Of a stretch of 64,000 nt of DNA, positions 11,321-21,989 are shown piece by piece. Below the pieces are notes generated by a model. The model searched no databases. It was not told where the DNA came from and saw nothing but the letters and a program-made list of their open reading frames with translations. The position numbers were made by a program, and so were the translations under genes. The stretch is from Cristatella mucedo (taxonomy: Eukaryota > Bryozoa > Phylactolaemata > Cristatellidae): positions 1,770,001 to 1,834,000 of the forward strand of contig WPIO01000062.1 in the NCBI GenBank assembly GCA_009760855.2, in the 5' to 3' direction. Position 1 is the stretch's first letter, and each line of letters begins with the position of its first letter.

Positions 11321-13686
11321 CTGCACTCTAGCTGCAGCTCGAGGGCGAGCAGCCGAGGTGCCATCGACGATCGGCCTAGACCTCGGAGACCTACGTACTC
11401 GGCGCGCGGCGGAGAGCTTTCGCGCGGGCTTTTTTCGTGAAGCGAACCCACCGCCGACGGTCAATAGTGCACACAGCACAGCACAGCGCCGGACGGACGG
11501 AGGGACGGACGGACGGACGGAGGGGGGCGCTTGCCCATCTCAACTTCGCGGCTCGCCTGCTAAGCCTGCTAAGAGCGAACGATGGGAGCGACGTGCGAGC
11601 CTTGCCGTAGCCGCAGACAATCGACAGCGGGCAGCCATTCGTCGTCGAGCTAGCTTGCACGCTCTGTGCGTTGACTCGTTACGGTTCATCTGTCAGATGC
11701 TGTCCTCATCGATGACAGCACAAAAGCATAATCTCTTTGCGTTGCTATTCACAAAGTGGACAATCTTGTTTGAATTATTCGGGCATCGCGTGAATTCTAG
11801 GTGGCACAACCTTTGGAGCTCCCGGATGCAACCGAGACACTGCTTCCCTGTCGTATGTTGATTCATACCTGTATGTAGGAGCGCATGAACATTATATGAG
11901 ACAGCAGGAGACGGGACCAGGGACTTTCCACTGTTCGGGCGTGCCCAAGTAGACGGTTTTTGCAGGTAACTGCTTATGAGGCTGCTTAGGTGAGTGAACA
12001 AACAAAGTGTAGGTGCGTGCACCGTTGTTTCTCTGGAAATCTCATACAAAAAACTTCAGCTCACAAATTAATCTAAAAATAAAAGAGTTGCTGGACCGGC
12101 AAGCAGAAATTTCAAAGCACTGCTATCTTATAGCTGTCGAAACGCAACGTAGTGTTTTGTTTGTCTTCCAATGGCCATAGACTGTATTTCGAGATTCGTT
12201 CTGGGATGTATTTATCCGTAATTTTTTCAAGGGGATTGAACCACCGAGACCTTGATATTGGTGCCATCATGGAACTATTGGGGTTGGCATTGAATGGCTA
12301 TGCGTCCATTGCCGCGACGCCGGCTCAGCCCTAGCGCTGCAGCCAGTTCCTAACATAAAAATAACAAACTAATACTGCAGATATTTGATTAGGTTCCAAT
12401 CTGTAGCCCTTTTTCTGATCCCGAAAGGGTCATTACTTTCGATAAAAGTTAACGATAAAAATAAGTTATTTCTCGTGAAGAAAAAGGCGTCCGATAGCAT
12501 AAAAACTACTGCGAGTAGGGTGACACGAATCTTTATCACCGAGTCATCGACAGTCTTAATTGATTCGAAACAGTTTATAGACGGTGACTCCATCCTGACT
12601 GCAAGGCTCTGTCAGCTGTCTGTCGGCCTCCAGGTCTCTGGATTGTGACTGCTCTTTTAGTACCAATGCATGCTACTGATAGCATTCAGACTTGTTTGCA
12701 AGGCTTCGTCACGGTTTCCAAATTCAGCTGCATCTCCAGCTACCTACGAACCGCATCGCTCCTTGTCAATAAACGCCGATTAATGCTGCCGGCCGTTTTT
12801 AGGACAAGCCGATTAGCAGCCTTTGTACGCGACTTCATGCTGGCGTCTACATTCTTAGTCAAACGAAAGGGAAAGTGGCCGCTGCATCCTAAGGTGAATA
12901 CGGGAATGGTTGACATTTAAACTAAACTAATGGAACTTCTCGAACGAGCTCCCTTTTGCGTCCCAGTGGCGGAGCGTGTGAGCTGGTGTTGCTCTGGACT
13001 GGGGCGATACGTGCTGGACTGGGTAGCATCTAAGCGATTGTCCAATGCACGCGCGGACGGCAAGTTCGAGTCCACAGCTGTGCTGCTTCGGCGGATCAAA
13101 GGGTGACGTATCGACTCCAAAAAACGAGCGAAAAACTTGTGGAAAGTCGCTACTTTCTCTAAGCTACTCTCGGAGAGTTGTCAGAACCTATAAGGCTGTA
13201 GCCGAGTTCCAGGGGTCCAAGGCTAGTTCCCGCCAAACCCCGCTACACTCCGGCCACGCTGCCGCTCGCCATGCCGCTGAACCAGGGTAAGACGAGCGGC
13301 CGTCAGTTTAAACCTCTTTATAATAACAACTCATGCGCCAACAACAACAGGGGAACTAAACAAGTCTACAGGGAGGGTCATAAACAAAGTACACTCTAGG
13401 GGCGCCAGACGACGCAGCAAGCGAGAACAAACGTGTTAGTAGGTCAGTCGGCTTCCACCGTCGCACCATCGCCGGCCTCCGTCCCACCAGTACAAGCATA
13501 CGCTGTACAAGTACCGGCTAGCTGAGTATTCTGGGATAGACGGAGCAGACGTCCGCAACAGTTGAGAGCTTCCACAGAAAGACGCCAACACACGGGGGGG
13601 GGGGTCACGAACATGCTACACGGGGAACGAGGAATATACAGGTCTCAACAACGAGCGCGCTATCCAGCTCCGCTCGGGCCTTAAGC
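11321..13686. other. 3' flank of the unknown gene; no other gene seen
   Basis: An 11-bp direct duplication (ctgcactctag) surrounds the stop codon. A candidate AATAAA is at 12078. Nothing else recognised. Confidence 0.4.
11488..11523. repeat. GGAC tetranucleotide repeat
   Basis: cggacggacggagggacgga and onward, in the presumed 3' UTR of the 10285-11320 gene. Confidence 0.8.
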
Positions 13687-13965
13687 AAAGTTAATCACTC
13701 CAGAGAGTCAGCATTGCTTAGGGTATACAACGACCTACTTAGGAATGCAGACATGGGTAGAGTGCCTCTGCTTGTTTTGCTCGATCTTTCGGCAGCTTTT
13801 GATACTATCGGTCTCCAAGTTTTTCTAGAGCGCCTCTCATCTCGCCTGGGCATCACTGGCACTGCTCTGCAAGTGCATTATTATTATTCTTATTTATTAT
13901 TATTTGTATTATTATTAGTATATTATTATTATTTATTTTATTTTATTATTACTCGTCGCCTTGCG
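13687..13965 (+). mobile_element. LINE reverse-transcriptase palm fragment running into an ATT microsatellite
   Basis: Reads HSRESALLRVYNDLL then VPLLVLLDLSAAFDTI, the RT motif with catalytic Asp of CR1/L2/Jockey-type LINEs. It stops abruptly at gtgcattattattatt, the end of the LINE-A tail, so the intervening kilobases are deleted. Confidence 0.65.
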
Positions 13966-14659
13966 TGCGTGGCCGCATCGCCGAAGCACGCCTGCAACCA
14001 TCCAGGTCCATAGCTCGGCGAGACCGGGAGCCACCAACAGCACGACTTACTCGGCCAACTTCTCCTACCCCAGAGCCCCGGTGACCTCACGTCACCGTAC
14101 ATGCCGTAGGTCCCACCCCGGCCTAGCCGGTGACCCTTACCCTCATTATAGCCGCCCGGTCCCAGCCAACCAAACCTAGCCTGGGTACAAGGAAACTCAT
14201 ATAAGCTCTTTCAGAAGAAGCACTAGCAGCTGCATCCATTTTTGAGTTCTCCGACTGGTTCTTGATTTTAACCAACCATCTCAAATTCGATGGCTCTGTG
14301 GGCAATCTATTCGATTCAGTGTATTCTTCTGCTAGGTTTGTGCAGCCATGTTTTGACGCCACATTTGCAGAAATAGCTAATGCGCAGAAGCAGGAGTTCT
14401 CACTAGGCAAAGCCTTCATCCAGCATCCGTAAATTGGTTCGTAGGCCAATTAGGCGAACATTTTTCTGCACTGATGACACTGCTAGTATATAGGCTTTGA
14501 AAGTTAGGGTTGAAGAGGAGTCTCAGAAGCACTCCATAGCTTATAAAAAAAATTCTGCTCCGTATCACAAAATGACTCATGCCGAGGTCGTGAATGAAAT
14601 GAATACAGGCTCTTGTGCGTGTCAGGACTGGGGTATTGAACAATTGGAAAACGAAGTGG

Positions 14660-15010
14660 AAATGCATTTTCGTGGGCTGGTAATGAGGAAATGGAGGCGA
14701 TTTTAGCGAGGCTGATAGAACGGGTTGATGGAGAGAGAAATCAAGTTGCAGTGTACTTAACACACGTTGAAGGTTTACTGGCTCAGCCAGCGCCACGACT
14801 TAACCCCCAATGCAATCAAGATTAATATCTTGCTGCCAGTTTAAAGGGTTCGACCGTAACAGTCTTGGACGCTTGTCCTTATCTGATTAGGAAAATTGAC
14901 AAATTAGTCGGAATTCTGGAGGCCCGTTTAGGACTTGAAACAGGCGCAAACCAGTGTAACAAGGAGCTGTTAGGAGCGGTTTGGCGGAATTGCGAAAATA
15001 TCTGACACCC
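14660..15010 (+). pseudogene. Decayed Ty3/gypsy-like gag fragment
   Basis: One frame reads MEAILARLIERVDGERNQVA, then after a TAA codon YLAASLKGSTVTVLDACPYL and KLVGILEARLGLETGANQ. The second part fits the YLAxSLrG...VL...LvxxLexRFG pattern of gypsy gag. The central gag region is deleted. Beyond the end of this stretch to about 16040 no clear protease or RT is visible. Confidence 0.45.
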
Positions 15011-16047
15011 GACACCGAGACGCTAGTGAAAAGGCACACCCATTAGCCGGTGAAAGTTCGCTTCTGCCTTTCATCGTGGGGTTCTTTCAAAGAGCCTTGC
15101 AGGCTCCATCTCTTGTGCAGTATATATCGTTGAAAAAACCGTAGCACTCCAAGAAGTGTCGGGTAGAAGCTTTGAATTTGAGGAGAGGTGTAAAGGGTAC
15201 GAATCAAATAACAGAAGAGGTTAAGAAGTTCATAATAGAAGGGGGTAAATTGGAAACCAAATGTCCAAAAGGTTAACTGATCCTTAGATGGAGGCCAAGG
15301 CTCAGACTCAAGACTCAGACTCGCGACTTCCAGAAACAGCCATAACGCGCACGGGTCGTGTGATAGGCCAAGCCACTTGCTAATGACTTCGATACGGATG
15401 ACTCGAAACGGCTGGCCAGCAATGCAATTTGAAAAGGTCAATGTCTCTTGGTTCTCGTCTGCTGCACTCGGGTCAGTCTTTTTATCTTTTCAATGTTATC
15501 TTGCGTCGTTTGATCGCTGAGAACAGACAGTAATCCCAGGCTATCTAAAGAGAGCCAACAGTGCCATTTGTGGCACTCGTGGCAGAACCATTGGCACGTC
15601 GGATTCCGCCGCGTTGCTTCGCCGACGCGTCTGCCCTTCAGTCTCCTCCTCCTCTGCGCTTCTTCTGTGCGTGGATGCTGTGGTCGAACCGATTTGTTGT
15701 AGGTCAATCGATGCTGCGGCATGACAAGTGTTACCTGAAGATCTATCATGGAGGCTATTTCGACGGTCGTCGTCAGCAGCAGCAGTCGACGACCGATAGC
15801 GGGAGCCAGACGGCAGACTCGTCTACGACGTCGGCTCGACGGCTAGCAGCAAATGACGGCATGATGCTGCAACCAGCGTGAGGAGGGCGGCTCTAATCCA
15901 GCGTGACGCCCACTTCCGGAACACATCGGCTATCCAGTAGTACGTCTGGAGGCCAAATATTCAACTGACGCCCTCATAGGGGCTAGGATGCCACGAGGCT
16001 TACGAGCCATCAACTTTCGGAGGATGGACGTAGGTTTTAAGAGGGAA

Positions 16048-16400
16048 TGTGCAATGCCCCGAGATTTTTAACTATGAGCTTGCCCGCTGACTTTGAACCG
16101 AGAACCGTCCACGAAATAACCGCGATAAGCTGATGTCTATGAGTAGCGCGATATATGATTATGTACAAAATGAGATTATAGTAGCAATACACAGGCAATT
16201 CCTGTCGCTTTTCATAATGCAGTGTTGCTGCTCGCACTGCCTGCTCGTTAGTGAGTGCTCTGTCTTTATCTTTTGGCGCATTGCGAGCGTCAGGTCTCGG
16301 CAATTGAATGCATCGTGGCGATACCCGAACTAGTGAGGGGGTCACGTGGTCATAATATAAGGGTTGGCATCAGTAGTTCATCCCGGTTTTGTAGCCTACA
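16048..16400 (+). repeat. Probable 3' LTR of the gypsy-like element
   Basis: A purine tract (aagagggaa, 16039-16047) is followed by a 353-bp segment starting TGT and ending ACA, with a TATA-like cataatataaggg near 16351. No matching 5' LTR was found in the window, so this is inference from end structure. Confidence 0.35.
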
Positions 16401-16697
16401 GATCTGATTCAGAGCTAAGTTTCTAGCGACGGCTTTACTTTCGCTTCAGCTCTGATGGGGAAATACGGAATGCCTCGTCAGCTCCTCTGTAGGCTTGTTG
16501 GACCCCTTCCGAGACAGTAGCGATGCGGTTCGCTTGAATGCGCTCCTCCAGGCACGCCCCATTAGGATCTTCTCTGGAATAATTTAGCAAGACTCTGGAG
16601 GGCTTTATGCGCCCGCAAAACCTGGCATGCCAATAAGCTAAATCATGCATATGTCTTAAATATTTAGACGATCTTTACTTATTCTTTTTGGGACAGG

Positions 16698-16905
16698 GGT
16701 TAACGCGCTCGCCTTTAATGACTGCTCGCCTTTAATGGCAGTGCTCGCCTTTAATGGCAGTGCTCGCCTTTAATGAGGTCAAGGTAAATACAATTAATGA
16801 ACAAGGTCGTGGGCCAAAACCCGGCGACACGTATGAAGCGCCAGGATAAAGATTAAGTTCTTTTATTGCGCTACACGAATTAATTGTGAATTATATTGTT
16901 ATCGG
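16698..16905 (+). repeat. SINE-2 copy with internal tandem amplification
   Basis: The head segment gctcgcctttaatg is repeated four times (16707-16774, periods 16, 19 and 19), followed by a box-B remnant and the tail gaagcgccaggataaagatt. Confidence 0.55.
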
Positions 16906-17037
16906 AGAGTGGAATATAAAGTGCCACAATACCGAAACAAGTCTCTCAAGCTTAATCGCACAATTTTGGTGTTTAAGTTACTAGTTACTAGTGAATAAAG
17001 ATTAAAATAATTAGCTAAAATTAATCCTTAAATATTG

Positions 17038-17110
17038 GTAATAATAATAATAATTCGATCTAATAGCCCCTCTGAGAGAAATAAATCTCGATCCTGCTGC
17101 TACAACTCGC
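17038..17110 (-). repeat. Diverged LINE-A tail
   Basis: AAT microsatellite followed by a degenerate copy of the tail (cccctctgagagaaataaat). Confidence 0.4.
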
Positions 17111-17289
17111 AAGAGAAACAACTAATGGTTATTGACATGCAAATTATTGAGCTTTGACAGCATGAAAAAGCACGCAAGTCTCGTGTTTAGACGAGCCTGC
17201 AAAGGCACGCTTGAAGACGCTTGAAGCCACTGGTTAGTAGGAGCTCTGGTAAGCAGTAGCAAACATAGAATCTGTCTATCTGTGTCTCC

Positions 17290-17480
17290 GTCTGTAACTC
17301 CGCAAATCCACAAAGACTATGTAGGTGTTAAGCAGGAGGGTTTTGTAATGCATAACAACAGCCTAAGTGGCTTTCGGTACGCATTCGATAGCCAAAAGAC
17401 TTCATCTCACGCAACATAGAGAAAGTAGGAAGCATAGCTGAGTCTGGAGAGCAGTTGAGACAGTGAGCACACACAAACAG
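17290..17480 (-). mobile_element. LINE-B tail fragment, minus strand
   Basis: Reverse complement of the LINE-B 3' end (gtggctttcggtacgcattc, aacttctc-like region). Confidence 0.6.
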
Positions 17481-18145
17481 AAAAGACAAGTTCGCTAGAG
17501 TGTAAGCAAAGCTAATAGGAACAGATGCGTCTTTAAACTGAGTCTTTAATTGTGAAAAATCAATGCAGGCTGCGACCAAAGCCGGATAAGTTTACCAGCC
17601 TTGCGGGTGATAAGTGGAGATTCCTGTTGTGCTATCTTAAATTCCCCTATCAACAGCTACGAGAGCCTTATATGCCAGTTGATCATGAGAAATCCAACAA
17701 AATTATAAAAACGTATCGTGATTTTGTTTGAGGTTTTTTAATTTCATCGTTGCATACTATACTTGGATCTGATCATGTGGTATCGCGACAGGTGAATCTG
17801 CAAACAGTAGGAGATTTATTTTGGGCTTGGGATCTCGAGCTTAACAGATTTCCGACCATCTGAGGCAAATGTGTCTATAAAAATCCGAGTTTTCTTATGG
17901 CGCATTAAGGAAGCCGAACTAACTCTTCTTGCCGCTCAAGATAATTGGACGATCAACTCAGGATAAGCGGGAAGAGTAGTTTATTAGCTAGTGGCCTTCA
18001 TTTTGCGTGCGCGATCAATGCCAGTAATTGTAGAGCGAATTAAAAATCTTTAAAAAAAGCGGAGGTTGACGTCTCTAAGCCTACTGCAATTAGGAACTCC
18101 ATATATCGAACTTCTCGCATCCAACCGTAGCTTAGAAGTTCTTCT

Positions 18146-18235
18146 AACATAATAATAACAATAAAAATAATAATGCACTTGATAAAGCGGCCACAGTGAA
18201 CTCAGTCTCTTTCTAGACGCTTTACATTTGCTGAT
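18146..18235 (-). repeat. LINE-A tail, minus strand
   Basis: aataataatgcacttgataa, then ctcagtctctttctagacgc: tail only, no coding remnant. Confidence 0.65.
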
Positions 18236-19534
18236 ATATCGCGAGATTTCGAGAATACCTCGCTAACAATATTATGATATAATATCATATATTGAAAATA
18301 TTTTATCAGCAGTAATACATTTTTAATTTAAATTTTTAAGTTTAAAATGTGGACCCACCGGACGGATTGTGAAACCTGTCCCGGAGTGTGTAGATCGATA
18401 GGCTTATAGACTGACAGGGATAATTTTCGCGTCTACAGTAACCTTAAGCTGCTACGTTTGGAGGAAGTCACTCTCTTTTAGTGGAGGTTAAGAGTTAGAG
18501 GCCATATGCGTGCGGTTCCCGGCTTCTATACGGATTAACAGTCAGCCTTATTTTTAGTAAACACTCGTAGCATTTGAGCTAAAGAAAGTGGAATCATAAT
18601 GAAGACACTTCTTTCTTGAAGATTTTTGTCTTTTAGCGCCCTCTCTTTTACCGGGTTTGGACCAAACGACTTTGGCAATCCAAGTGCGGCCAGTATTCAC
18701 CGACTATTCCAGCGCAGTAGACCCGGAGAGGTGAGGAGTTACTCTAAACATTTTTAGTGGAACTAAAGAGACAGTAACAAGCATCTGTGCAGTTGCTAAT
18801 ATTAGCTGTTATCTGCAGTCTCACAAGTATATGGCTTTTCTTCATTTCGGCACCCCTACAGCTGCACCTCGCGGATCGGCGTCGCCTTTTTATTCCAACC
18901 CATTTGAGCGATGTCGCAAATCTAATCTAAAGTTTCCTGTATGAACTTTAAAAATGGACAGGCCGATGCACCAAGCTATGCATCTAACCTAATAACCTGG
19001 CGAGACAGCGCTGGTTCGTCGGCATACCGGCTAGCAGGCCTGTCTTTTGGCCACTGGCCTGTTTAGGCGTGCTGTTAAGGCTGAGCTGGCGTTTCTCTAG
19101 GCACTCTTGTTTTCTTCTGATCGTGCCAAATTGTTCTTGCGATTTGAGATAGGTAACTGTATGCGGTGCATGAAGGCTCTTCTGGGGTGATGCTAGTTGG
19201 ATGTACGTGAATATTTTAGTTGGCCGTATGTCCCATCAAGCTGCCCACAAGCTTTGACCGTTAGTAATTTCCAAATGTTTTTTGGTTACCTACAGCCGTT
19301 TTTCCACAGGGCCTCTGTGCCTGTAATTGCCGTTATTGTCAGTCGAGAAAGTTATTACCAGTTCGTTGCAATCCAGGTGTATTGTCCGTGAAAGTTCATG
19401 TGCCTGCACAAGAGGCTCTTTTAATGTCAATAATCGGAAATTGGGCATTCCGATGGACCTATTCTTCCTGGCGTTCTAACCTAATGCAATCCTTATGTTC
19501 TGAGATCGATTGCGTTAATATTGACAATAAAAGT

Positions 19535-20360
19535 GACCTCTCGTTAGACGACCACATCAGCTCCACAATCGTCTGCCTACTTTCAGCTACATAACATTGC
19601 TAAAATTCGGGCTTGTTTAGATAAGCATATCACGTCAGAGTTGGTCCATGCATTTGTGACATCCCTTCTTGACTTCTGTAACTCACTACTTGCTGGCCCA
19701 CCGGCATGTGCAATCAGGCGATTACAGCTGGTGCAACACTCCACAGCTAGGCTTGTCTATCGTGAGCGTCGCAGTTGCCACATCACACCACTTCTCGCCT
19801 ACCTGCACTGGCTCCCAGTCGAGCAACGGATCGACTTCAAGGTTTTGTCACTCACTTTTAGGTCCCTTCATTTTATGGCTCTAGCCTATCTCTCAGATAT
19901 ACTACCCAATGAGGCCAAACATCGTACCACCCGCTTTTCGGAATCCAACAGTTTACCAATACCTCGTACAAACCTCAAATCCTTTGGACACCGTGCATTT
20001 AGTTCGTATGCTCCCAAAACCTGGAACTCACTCCCGACTTGCATCAGAACATCCCCTGACTTGACCACATTTAAAAAGAACTTAAAAACACGTAGTTAGG
20101 ACAGCATTTAGTGGGTCCCTGTGATTCGTCCTTCATGTGCTTATGCGTGCTGACACTGTGCATGCTGCCACTAACCACATTTGCATGCTGACCCTGTGCA
20201 TGTCACCCCTAACCATGTTATTCATGTTGTTTATCAAGCATGATATTATTCACTATTCGATCGCGTTTCCCTTTGCAGTAATGATAAAGAGCCGAGAAAG
20301 AGATTGAGTTATCTGAGGGGGCTTTATCAAGTGCATTATTATTATTATTATTATGATAAT
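19535..20360 (+). mobile_element. LINE-A, best-preserved 3' end
   Basis: An open segment at 19641-20099 encodes the C terminus of a CR1/L2-like ORF2: LQLVQHSTARLVYRE, HITPLLAYLHWLPVEQRIDF, SYAPKTWNSLPTCIRTSPDL, ending at TAG 20097. The 3' UTR (gcatgctgaccctgtgcatg) follows, then the tail gagattgagttatctgaggg and an ATT microsatellite. The RT and endonuclease domains are missing, as in typical 5'-truncated LINE insertions. This copy defines the family 3' end for the other fragments in the window. Confidence 0.8.
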
Positions 20361-20943
20361 ATTAAGATATTTGTGTAGAACCCTAACAAAGCTAGATCTC
20401 TTTCTTAGCACTTTGCAGATACTGACATTAAATGCCTGAATGTCAGCAAGCATAGCTGGGTCCCCTCAAACAGAGCTGTGCTTGGGTGCATATCAGGTCT
20501 CACGAGTCGTAAGAGGCTAAATCCATGGGTGTAGCGGATTGGGAAGGGGATGGCTGTGCAACAATTTCGCCCCCACTTGATTTTAGTTAAAAGGGATTCA
20601 TTCAATGGTATCCAGAATAACTGCAGCTGATTGAAAGTACACAGCTTCCGAGACAAAAATGAGCTATATAGGGTTCTTTTTATGTTCATCTGTACAGACT
20701 AAACGCCTTTTTGGGAGGTTCGTTGGGGCTTTAGATCTATGCAGTCAACAGAGAAACAGCTCCGAGAGTGCTTCCTGTAGCTCCTCCCCTACCCCGAAAT
20801 TCGGTATTGCCTCCCATGTGGCTACCAAGCTGCTTTGAGAGTGGCTCTAGGATTCTGGTGGGCAGTGAATCCACTGCACGTAGTTTCTGCTTCTTTCGAG
20901 CTTCTAGAAGAGCTGAATCAGCTCTATTGCAGCTCAATTGCAG

Positions 20944-21020
20944 CATATGTAAAGTGCCTAGAAAGAGATTGAGTTCTCTGAAGGTGTTTTATCAAGTGTA
21001 TTATTATTATTATTATTAAA
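20944..21020 (+). repeat. LINE-A tail
   Basis: gtaaagtgcctagaaagaga, then the ATT microsatellite; lies just before the LINE-B copy upstream of BCS1L. Confidence 0.7.
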
Positions 21021-21034
21021 GAACCTTTGTGGGC

Positions 21035-21515
21035 AGTCTTCGAAGGGGAGTCATCGACGGCTTAGCTTCTTTGTACCTAGCTGAACTGCTGCACCAGTTT
21101 CAGCCTCTTTGCGCCCTCAGGTCCTGTGTTGACAATAAATTAGCTGTTGCATCCACCTCTGCTTAAAGACCGGTGGCGACAGAAGCTTTAGCTCTGCATG
21201 TCCTAGACTGTGGAACTCACTTCCACAATTCTTACGCAACGACAACTACTCTCCGGCTGCCGACTGTGGCCCATCTTTTTCAGTGGTCCTGAGCGGCTAT
21301 TTCCATGCTACTCGCTGCCTCAACTGCTCTCCTGACTCTGCTATGCTTCCCACTTTCTCTTTATTGGGCAAGACCAAGTCTGTTGGCAACCGAATGTGTA
21401 CCGAAAGCCGCTTAGGCTGTGAGTGCGCTATACAAAACTCTCCTGCGTAACACCCGCGTGGTTTTTATGGCTTTGTGGAGTTACAGAGATACGTTGACCT
21501 TGTACAATGTCTCTA
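21035..21515 (+). mobile_element. LINE-B 3' fragment directly upstream of BCS1L
   Basis: Shares ctagactgtggaactcact, accgaaagccgcttaggct and gctttgtggagttacagaga with the LINE-B copies at 23770 and 27050. It ends about 90 bp before the BCS1L start codon. Confidence 0.7.
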
Positions 21516-21604
21516 GGTTGAAGTTTGACCTCTTGTACCAAAATCTTGCTGATGCTCTTGAAGAATGGGTTTGCCTTTGTTTTGTTCTTTTAGGGCAGCA
21601 CGAG

Positions 21605-21989
21605 ATGGTGGCCAAGGATCTGGTGTTGTCCTTGCAGGACAACCCATACTTTGGAGCTGGCTTCGGCCTGGTCGGCCTGGGTGCTCTGATGGCCGCCGCG
21701 CGAAAGGGCATGCAGTTCAGCATGGTACTCTTCCGCCGGCACTACATGATGACGCTGGAGGTGCCGAGCAAGGACAAAAGCTACCAGTGGCTGCTCAACT
21801 GGGTCAGCACGTACGGCACGAGGACTCAGCACTTGAGCGTGGATACGAGCTTCCAGCAGCACGAGACCGGAAAAATCAGCACGAAGTTCGAGTTTGTGCC
21901 CAGTCCGGGCAGTCACTTCTTCCGCTACCGGAACACGTGGATTCGTGTGGACAGGCAGCGAGAGAACAAGACCGTGGATATGACCACGG
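21605..21989 (+). CDS. BCS1L: BCS1L coding exon 1
   Basis: Start Met plus residues 2-128, ending one base into Gly129 (donor gtaata at 21990). It contains the membrane segment and most of the BCS1-specific domain. Confidence 0.93.

Larger units (their letters stand above)
16906..19534. other. Intergenic stretch, no gene recognised
   Basis: Only LINE-A and LINE-B tail fragments; otherwise AT-rich unique sequence. Confidence 0.45.

Noticed and set aside
10649-11479. 276-codon minus-strand open frame
   Set aside because: It is the antisense shadow of the GC-rich exon at 10285-11320; Leu/Val/Ala/Arg-rich composition with no domain.
15438-15749. Cys/His-rich minus-strand frame as a zinc knuckle
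   Set aside because: The spacing (CHECHKWHC) does not fit CCHC or C2H2 patterns, and the gypsy-like fragment runs on the other strand.
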